From contig AP025048.1 of NCBI GenBank assembly GCA_036186865.1, positions 29,143,737-29,207,736 on the forward strand: a DNA stretch of 64,000 nucleotides, read 5' to 3'. How positions within the stretch are numbered: position 1 is the stretch's first letter; each line of letters opens with the position of its first letter. The notes beneath the pieces were generated by a model. It did not search any database. It saw only the letters and a program-made list of their open reading frames with translations, and was not told where the DNA came from. Below, one piece after another: positions 31,477-40,400 of this stretch. A program made the position numbers and the translations under genes. Origin of the DNA: Eustoma russellianum. Lineage: Eukaryota; Streptophyta; Magnoliopsida; Gentianales; Gentianaceae.

Positions 31477-34400
31477 GTAATTTCTTTTCTTGCACTATAT
31501 CATTCTCCGTTTCGATCGTGTCGTGTTTATTAAACTGTTTAAAACATTCGATAGGACTAAAATGATACCTATGATATAAAAAGCGACAGAAATTGAGATA
31601 AAGGATCTGAAATTGAAATAGAAGATCTCTACTTAGTCATGTCTTCTGAATCATACATGATTGATGACATAACTCCTATTTCATTATTCTTCTCCAAAAA
31701 AAAGAAAGAAAAAGAAATTGGAACATGCGCATGCCTCGCAACATATAATTAAAGATAAAGACTTGTTAAAGAATTGTTCAATCTGTAACCTGTCAGAAGT
31801 AATATTTTTAAATCATGACCTGTGACGTTTTACCTAACAAACCAGAAAAGGGATGTAAAACTCATACTTGGAGTAAGCTTTGGTCCTATTTCAGTTTTAC
31901 TACACTTCCTTTTTTTCGTGGGAAGTTCATTCGCTGTAATCAAGCCTGACTTTCATGACATCTCAGATAAACAAGTTCACCCATTGTACCACAGCTTTTC
32001 ATATATACATATGCACATATCAATATATATATACACACACACAGAGACAAAGTTAATCTCAGGGACCATGCTACATCGATCCGGACCCGACTCTATGATA
32101 ATCTAGATCGCTTCTAGTTTTTTCATTCAACTGTTTCATTCCTTTCTCCAAAATACAACATAGGAAGTACATCACATAGATATAAGCGTTTACGTAAATA
32201 CTATTTCAAATAACATCGTGCAAGTTTACTATCTAATTATTGAACACGATACTCTTACTCATTCCTATAATTCTAGACAAATAGTAAAGGGTTTCAACAT
32301 GCTCAATAAGAAAAGCTACAGAGCTTTACACTTAGACATCACTACACATAACACATACAAAAATAACATGCTACCCTACACTTATTCAATACTAGACTTT
32401 GGTCTTACATTAACATGATAATGATTTTCTTTCGTTTCTTTACTTTTCTTTAACTTATTCCATTTTGAATGGAATAAACTACACACTCTTCCTTGACTTT
32501 GGAACATTATGAAATAAAGCAAAATGACTCACTATATTGGCTACGCTTCTTATATCGTAAAATAGCAGTTGATCGACACAGCTCGACGCAATTTTCATTA
32601 TGGATCATCAGAAAACAACCCCTGTGTGTTTCTAACACACAGGTATGGTTGCGTACATCCGACCCTCATACTCTGGCATAGACGAGAGCCTAGGTGTGGT
32701 TGCGTACATCTAACTCTTATGCCTTAGTATAGATGGGAGCCCTTAAGACAACCGGGTAATGTTGTTGTTATTGTAACCATCTTGATTAGACGTTTAGATC
32801 ACATACTCCCTCAAGTTTCCAGAGACCCCTAGATAGGCAATGGGATTCAGTGACGTGGAAAAAGGGAGGGAAGACGCAGTGACGCTTCCAATGGGTGGAT
32901 GACACGTGGACCCATGTGAAAAGCAAAAAAAACAAAAAAGGTGCACAGTTGGACACATGCCCCTCTCCTATTGGTGGCGCCACCACGTCCCCGCGTGCGT
33001 CACCGCGTCACCGAAACTTTACCCCCTAAATAGATGGTGTTTTTTAGCTTAGTTTTCTTTTTTTTTTCTCCAAAAGGATCGATTTTCATTATCACGAATA
33101 AACATTCCAAGTATATTTACAACAAACTATATGAAACTACCAGTCACACTAACAAAACTCAGTATAGCTTAGTTTTCTTTAACTTGACTCACGTTAACTC
33201 AACTCAAATCTTGCTTTTGTTTTCTTCACTTTTCAATTTTTCTTGTGATCATTATAGTCTATGCATTACTTAATTTTTTTAAAAAAAAGTAAAACACATC
33301 ATGTATCAGTCATTCAAGTCATTAGGACAAGATTTCGTACAATATCTAAATTTTACATATAAGCAAAAAGGTAACATGTTACGTGACCCCTTTCAGTACG
33401 AAATTTCGATTCTCTTAATAGTTTATTCTGGAATTAGTGTCCACACAAATTTTATGGAAATATGAATACGGGTTCTAATACAACTAGAATATCTTTAATC
33501 CGAATTTTATGACTCTAAATATCAATTAAACAAGTCCGAGTGTCTGCTGCAATTTTTTCTACAAATTTCCACCGACCTATTGACTTTTAATAAAGATTTG
33601 AACTTCAGAATTAAGTATCCAGTTCCTAGTGTAAGCATTAAAAATCTTTTTAGATCTAGATCTGGATAAGCATTCCTATGCAACTAGAATCGCTTTAGTC
33701 CGAATGATATAACTTATCATATAAATATAAGAAATTCACGGATCGGTTGGAAATTTTGCTAGGAATTCCGAAATTTCGGTACAAATTCCAGTAATTTATG
33801 ACCATATGAAAAGTCATTCCTAGAGTGTCCTTATCCATATTTATTTTTCTAACTTTTGATTTTAGATTTTACTTATGTAAGCTGAATTATTAATGTAAAT
33901 AATATAATATATGCAAAATGATATTTATTTTGATTGTCGTAACACACTCTTTAATATCATCATCATCATCCGCACCCAGTATATCCCAACTACAGCAAAA
34001 GCTATCATTAGGGTCTGGGGAGGGTAAGTGGTACACAGACAATACCTCTGTCTTAAGGGATAGAGAGTCTGTTTCCAGTGAGACCCCTGGCTCTATAATT
34101 AATTTTTAGAGAGAAAAAAGGCATTATTTTTTAAAGTTATTCTTTTAGGGGGTAAATAAGTGTAAAAGGCATTATTTTCCAGAAGGATTTCGGCTGATCA
34201 GCATGTATCCTCATACTTCTCGCCCTTTCACACATTGTTCTGTTCATCCTTTCAGCGACACCGTTTTGTTGAGGTGTCTTGGGCATCGTCTTCTCTCTCC
34301 TGATTCCGTTCTCAGCACAGTAGTCATCAAACTCTTTGCTGCAGTACTCTCCACCATTGTCCGACCTCAAGCACTTCAGCTTCAGCCACGTTTCATTTTC

Positions 34401-37400
34401 AACAAGACTTCTCCATCTCTTGAAGATATTAAACACGTCAGACTTGTGTTTCAGAAAGTACACCCACAGCTTCCTCGTTGAGTCATCAATGAAAGTAACA
34501 TAATAACGTGAGGCATTCAGAGAAGGCAGATCTGAAGGCCCCCAAACATCCGTGTGTATAAGTTCCAACTTTTCAGCTCTGGGACTTCTCTTGTGTGTCG
34601 AGAAACTGACAGTTTTTTGTTTTCCCATCACACAGGATTCACACAATGGTATATCAATATTGGATAGACCTTCCAGCTTCCCTTTAGACGCCATTACTTT
34701 CATCCCCTTGACACTCATGTGTCCAAGCCTCTGATGCCACAGCTCAGCATCACTTGCCGAGCTGAACACGTTCGCCGAGCTCTGGTTTGAGAACTTGTAA
34801 AGGGTTCCCTCTCTCGAACCCTGGGCTATAATCAAGGACCCTTTGACTAACTTCCAATGAGTTTTGCTGAATCTTCCCTCTAGGTCAGAGTCATCAGCCA
34901 TTTGTGTAATTGAGATCAAGTTCTTGGTCAGCCGAGGTATATGTCTTGCTTGAAGCAGCTTCAGCTGCCTTCTGTCTGGTAGAGTCAGTATGATATCCCC
35001 CTTGCCGATGATATCACAAGAGTCATCATCCCTGAGATATACTTTCCCAAAGTTTCCACTTTTGTAGTTTGTAAAGTATCCTCTGTTGGATGTGGCATGA
35101 AAAGAGGCACCAGTATCAAAAATCCAGAGGTCGTCGGCTCGGCTCTCACAGCTCAGAATCAGCCCGTCACTATCAGACCCGGACGCTTGAGAAACATGTA
35201 TCTCATTTCCATACTTGTCCGTCTGATCAGCCTTCTTCTTGACTCTGCAATCACGTTTAAGATGTCCCTACTTTTTGCAATTCCAGCAGGTCAGCTTTGA
35301 GCCCTTTGACTTGCTCTTTCTGGACTGCGATCTCCCACCTCTGTCATTACCTCTCTTAGCAGATCTATCGCGCTCTTTTGTGTTCAGCGCGACTCCAGAA
35401 CTTTCAGGGGTGCCACTGTTTCTCCTCCTTTAATCTTCATCAAGTAGCACATCTACCACATTTTTAAACTTTAATGTACCTTCTCCAGATGAGTTGCTCA
35501 CAGCCATAACAACTCCATCTCAACTGTCAGGCAGACTTGATAGTATCACCAAGGCCAGAACTTCATCGTCAAAGACGATCCCAACCGACTCAAGTTGACT
35601 AGTGATCGTGTTAAATTCACCCAAGTGTTCCCGCATCATTTTGTTTTCCGTCACTTTCATGTTGAAGAGCCTCTTCATCAGATGCACCTTGTTAGAGGCA
35701 GAGGGCTTCTCATACATTCTTGTCAGCACATTCATCACATCCTTCGTGCTCTTTTTCTTTGAGATATTGAATGCAACGGTTTGGGTTAGAGATAACCTAA
35801 TGGCACCGAGCGCTTTCCGATCTAGAATCTCCCATTCTCGATCCGTCATGTCAGTAGATTTCACCTCTTTCCCTTCAAGAGGCAGATATAGATCTCTCTG
35901 GTATAGATAGTCTTCAACCTGCATCTTCCAGAAACTGAAGTTTGATCCATCAAATCTCTCAATCCTTGATTTGTTGTCGTCGGCCATTGCTCCCACTCAA
36001 ACAGAGAACTCTCGGCTCTGATACCAGTTGTTGGGAACTAATCGCAGAATCAGTGAAGAACAACCACAACGACAATATCAAGAACACACAAAAATAATGA
36101 ATTTTTGTCAAAGAAAAGACTAAAACGAAGAACACAAGATTTAACATGGGAAAACCCTCAAGGAGAAGAAAAACCCACGGCGGCAGCAAGCCAAGAAATT
36201 CACTATCACCAACTCAATTTTTTGGGTTACAATTCATTATGCCTAACCAGGGGATTTTATAGGAGAGAGATCGGCAAAAATTAAGGGATATGCCTTATAC
36301 ATCACAATCATACTATGAATAGGATTCTAACGGATATTCCTTATATAAAAGATAGACATGGAAGTTTCCATCTAAATAAGATTTGTATTAATCAAATCTC
36401 CAATTAAGATATATCCAGTCCCGCAATTCTTTGGTATATGGCCGAGGCTGCAGCTCTGCTCGGCACTACATCTGTCCAGCTCCAAGTCTTTGAGCTTGGC
36501 CATTTCTGTTCGGCCTGCTGAGCTCGGCTGACTTCAGTTCCACCAATCCCAACATATCCGTATATCTATATGTACTTTTGCGTGCATTTATATCTTTACT
36601 TACTCATTTAGTTATATCTTATTAGTTATATCTTATTTCTATGGGATGCGTACCTTTCTTGAAGTGTTCGTTGAATAATTTAGCTACACATTCTCGTATC
36701 GCTAGTTAAGCAGTTTAAAAAGTTGAATGTCATCTGGATTCTTCTTAGACGAGATAGAGTTTAAAGGTTGCTAACTCAGTTTACATTAACGATTTTGTGT
36801 GGAGTCGTGACAATGTCTTATCAAGTTAAAAAGACGCTGAGTTTCTAATTTGCATTCTTTACGCAGCTCTATAAAGTTAAGACAGTAGAGACTCCGGAAT
36901 TTGGTTTTTTCTCGGAGAAGCAAATGGAGTTGAAATTGATCCTTTATTTATAAGAGACGACCCTATTTTTGTTAAATTAGCAAATGATACACCAGTTAAT
37001 ACATTAAATAGCAGACCTCAAGTCACATCCATCATTATTCATTGATTAAAATATGTCACATTAACATTCAGTCTCCTTTATTTCGTAGGTACCCTCCGTT
37101 CATTGCGCAACCAAACAGGCCAAAGCAACAATTGATAATGCATGTGAGTTTTCCTCGTTTGATTTCTTCAAGCTTATATATATTTCTCCGTTATTTACTA
37201 CTCGAGGAATTTCTTTCTATAGTTTTTTTTTATTCTTTTATTGATTTGGCCAAATGACAAAAGTACTGGGAATTAATTAGAGGGTACACGTGAATGGCAG
37301 GCAACAGAGAACATGTATTTTGCCCTCCCACTGAAAACAAAAGATGAGTATACTGTTAGTCTCTAAATTTTAGATACAAAACACAAACAAAACGTTATTT

Positions 37401-40400
37401 GAATTGTATGAGGAGATATGGAAAAAAAACCATTTTTATCACAGGTTTGAAAATAAACTCAAAACTATGTATGGTGGTTCTGTTAAAACCGTCTTGTGAA
37501 ATGGATGGTGGTTTCGACAGATGTGTCGCATGCTATTTTGACTTTTTGGTATACGGTAGTTTTATCAAAACCGTGATACACTTGGCGATTTTGATGGAAA
37601 AGACATATACCACACCGCTTTGTCTAGAAACAGGTCCCATTTTCATTTCAATAGCATATAAGATACTTTTCCAAATTAAGTTAATTTAGTTCATAATTCT
37701 TTTTACGATGTATTCATGTAAAACGACAACTCAGTATTTGTCTGTATTTTTTCACGGCCTTGTTTACTAAAAAATATATTTATATTTTTAAGGTACATCG
37801 AACCAAATACAAACCAGTAAACTGGAATAAAGTAACATAAAACAAGAATGAATCAAAATTGTATAATAATATGTCCATATTTGAAATGTTAAAACATAAT
37901 GCAAATACAATATAAAACAACATCTTTTACGTATAGGCTGCTGCTCAGCGACTACACTATATCTAGATGCACGTATATCTTCTAACAGCTGCGACGATGG
38001 CTGCGACTACAGTGTCGACATATCGGGCCCTTGAGATGCAATCGATATCTGAGTTGCTACCTACTCTAGGTAGGGATCTAGGTCTCTAGCAAACGGATTT
38101 TCATTAGGACCGAAAAAGGGGGATAATCAGAATTCTCAAGATTGGAAGGTGGGAGTAATCGGCAACGTCAAGTGTGTCATCGACGTTCTCACTAAATGCA
38201 TGGTAGCGACGGCTGGTTCATGGAATTATGTATCTGGTGCATGTTCTGAGGGACCCGTATACTGTGACCCTCCAACGTCTTAGTGCACAGATGACGGCCC
38301 CTTTGGCTGAGACACAGCAAACTACGGATGTTATACATCTGCAGTCTGCTAGCCGACCTATAATGGAGGTCTCTATGTTAGAAGATGTTCGGGATCCTCC
38401 TCCCTGAGACACTGATGCAATCCCCATGTCATTCTTGTTTCCTATCGATGTCGCATGATGGTACACCCAAGCAACACGGTTTACCTGTAATTTAAATAAT
38501 AAAAACATTAAATGAAACAAATGTGCACACACTAGCTGCATGAGGCTATATGTAGAACCACAAAAACCATCATCGCCTACGCACTCCACACGAAGACGAC
38601 CAAGTGTCAAGATTGTCCGGAGTCTACATGGCAACATGTAATGTAAGTCAGCTATCAGTATGCCTGCCCAGGGCATAACTATATCGATATGGTGTTGTCC
38701 CTAAGAATATGACAAGCATATGTGCGTAGTCGACATTCCCCATCCTTATCACCAGCTGATCGATGACAACCTCAACGTCCACAACGCAGGGCAACACCTC
38801 TTGCATCAACCCAAATTGCCTCATCACTCTGTGTGGCAAATGATGATCAGCAATGTGTCACAGCAGCAGTGGCACCTAAGCAGTCACAGATGCTCGTCTT
38901 GGATGCACATTGGTGGCAAGCTTCCAATAACGTCCCACCCCGAGCAGATCGTGTGCAATATCCATCGTGTGTTAGAGAACCTTTGGGAAGCCGAGCTCAC
39001 TAAGCCACCAGGTTACCCGAGGTGCACCAAGCCTCATCTCCAGACTCACATCTCGGCAAGGACGGAAGATGGGAAACCTCTACCATATACAAAACTATAG
39101 CAACTGTAATGGCCTTGCAACTAATGTCTCCGTGTTTGCATGAGAGTCCTTGCATAAGTTTCGGTACAATCACTTAAGGACGATGTTGGCTCAAGAAAAT
39201 CTACGTGACCAGTGAATTCCTGAAGTATGTAGATGTAGACTGGCTGACATTACTCCAATAGTGGCTTCACTAAAACTTCATGAAAACTAGACTATGGATC
39301 CTAAACCCTGGGATTAGGCATCTTTAGTTGCTCAATGCCCAATCATACAACTTGACTTGCTACGTATTTTTTTTATTTTTATTTTGTTATGGACTTGTTA
39401 CGTATGGTTGAAGGTACCATTCTATTGCCTCTTTGTCTTGATTTGATTTGAAAAGGTTTAAAGTGACATTCAGTAACAATCTCCAATCGTGCATAACTTT
39501 CTCCACTTTTAACAGGCTGGTGACTTTTCCTTTTAATTTCCTCAACATAGTGTAAAATTTGTTATTTACATTTTCTATAAAATCAAAGACACACTTTTCT
39601 TTAACTTTAAAATATGATAGAATAAAACAAAATGACCCATTAAGTTGACTGTGCTTCTTATATTGAGAAGTAGCAGTTAATCGACACAACTTCACGCAAT
39701 TTTTATTATGGGACATCAGAAAACAACCTCTGTGTGTTTCTAACACATGATTATGATTGCGTACATCCGACCTCTCATATTCCACTATAGGCGACAGCCT
39801 CTAATGCAATAGATTAATGTCGTTGTTGTTGAGCATCAAATTTCTATGTGTGCGTGTTATTTTTTTTCATTTTTTTCTTGTCCACCATTTTTTTGTCTTT
39901 TATGTTTTTCTCCTCCATAAAACCGAATACAATCTAATGCTGCTGCAGGGACAATTCAGCTTTCATGAGAAAACATGGAAGAGCATATCTTCATCAGCCA
40001 AGCAACTGATTTCTAATCTCCTCAAGGTAGATCCTCGTATGAGACCCACTGCACAAGAGGTACCCAAGCAATACCATCTCTTGCATTAGTTATGTTATTC
40101 ATATTCACGTTCACATTCAGTAAATAATTATATACCTACTTTAAACGAAGAACAAAAATTATTCAAGACTGTAATCGACTAGTGTCTTACTATAATTTGA
40201 TTAATGTCATTAAAAAGCATTATCTTTTACTCCTTGTGGCCCTTTTAGGCTGTGTCTATGAATATGCAGGAATAGGAGATTTTCTTACTATATGTATCGA
40301 TTAGTGTCTTACTATAATGTCAATGATAATAAAGACGATACTTTGAGAAACAGGACAAATTTTATCAAGATTTTACTTTGAAAAGTGCATACAATAATCA

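Larger units (their letters stand above)
34178..36554 (-). mobile_element. copia-5, truncated antisense copia element in CCaMK intron 1
   Basis: Minus-strand element with its 5' LTR (36029-36554), primer site, gag, protease and most of integrase. It stops abruptly near 34178 within integrase, after the residues KSFW. Reverse transcriptase, RNase H and the 3' LTR are missing. The truncation removed about half of a normal element. Confidence 0.88.
31477..37088 (+). other. CCaMK intron 1 (5.6 kb), mostly transposon-derived
   Basis: Bounded by GTAATT and TTCGTAG. It holds a SINE-A copy, a GC-rich patch, a minus-strand SINE-B and antisense copia-5. The stretches 31480-32470, 33036-33950 and 36555-37088 are AT-rich with nothing I recognise. 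Confidence 0.9.
37144..39948 (+). other. CCaMK intron 2 (2.8 kb)
   Basis: Bounded by GTGAGT and CTGCAG. It contains a plant-mobile-domain transposon relic and a SINE-A copy; the rest is AT-rich and unrecognised. Confidence 0.9.

Noticed and set aside
39387..39785. 132-codon minus-strand ORF in CCaMK intron 2
   Set aside because: It covers part of the SINE-A copy and AT-rich intron DNA and has no domain.
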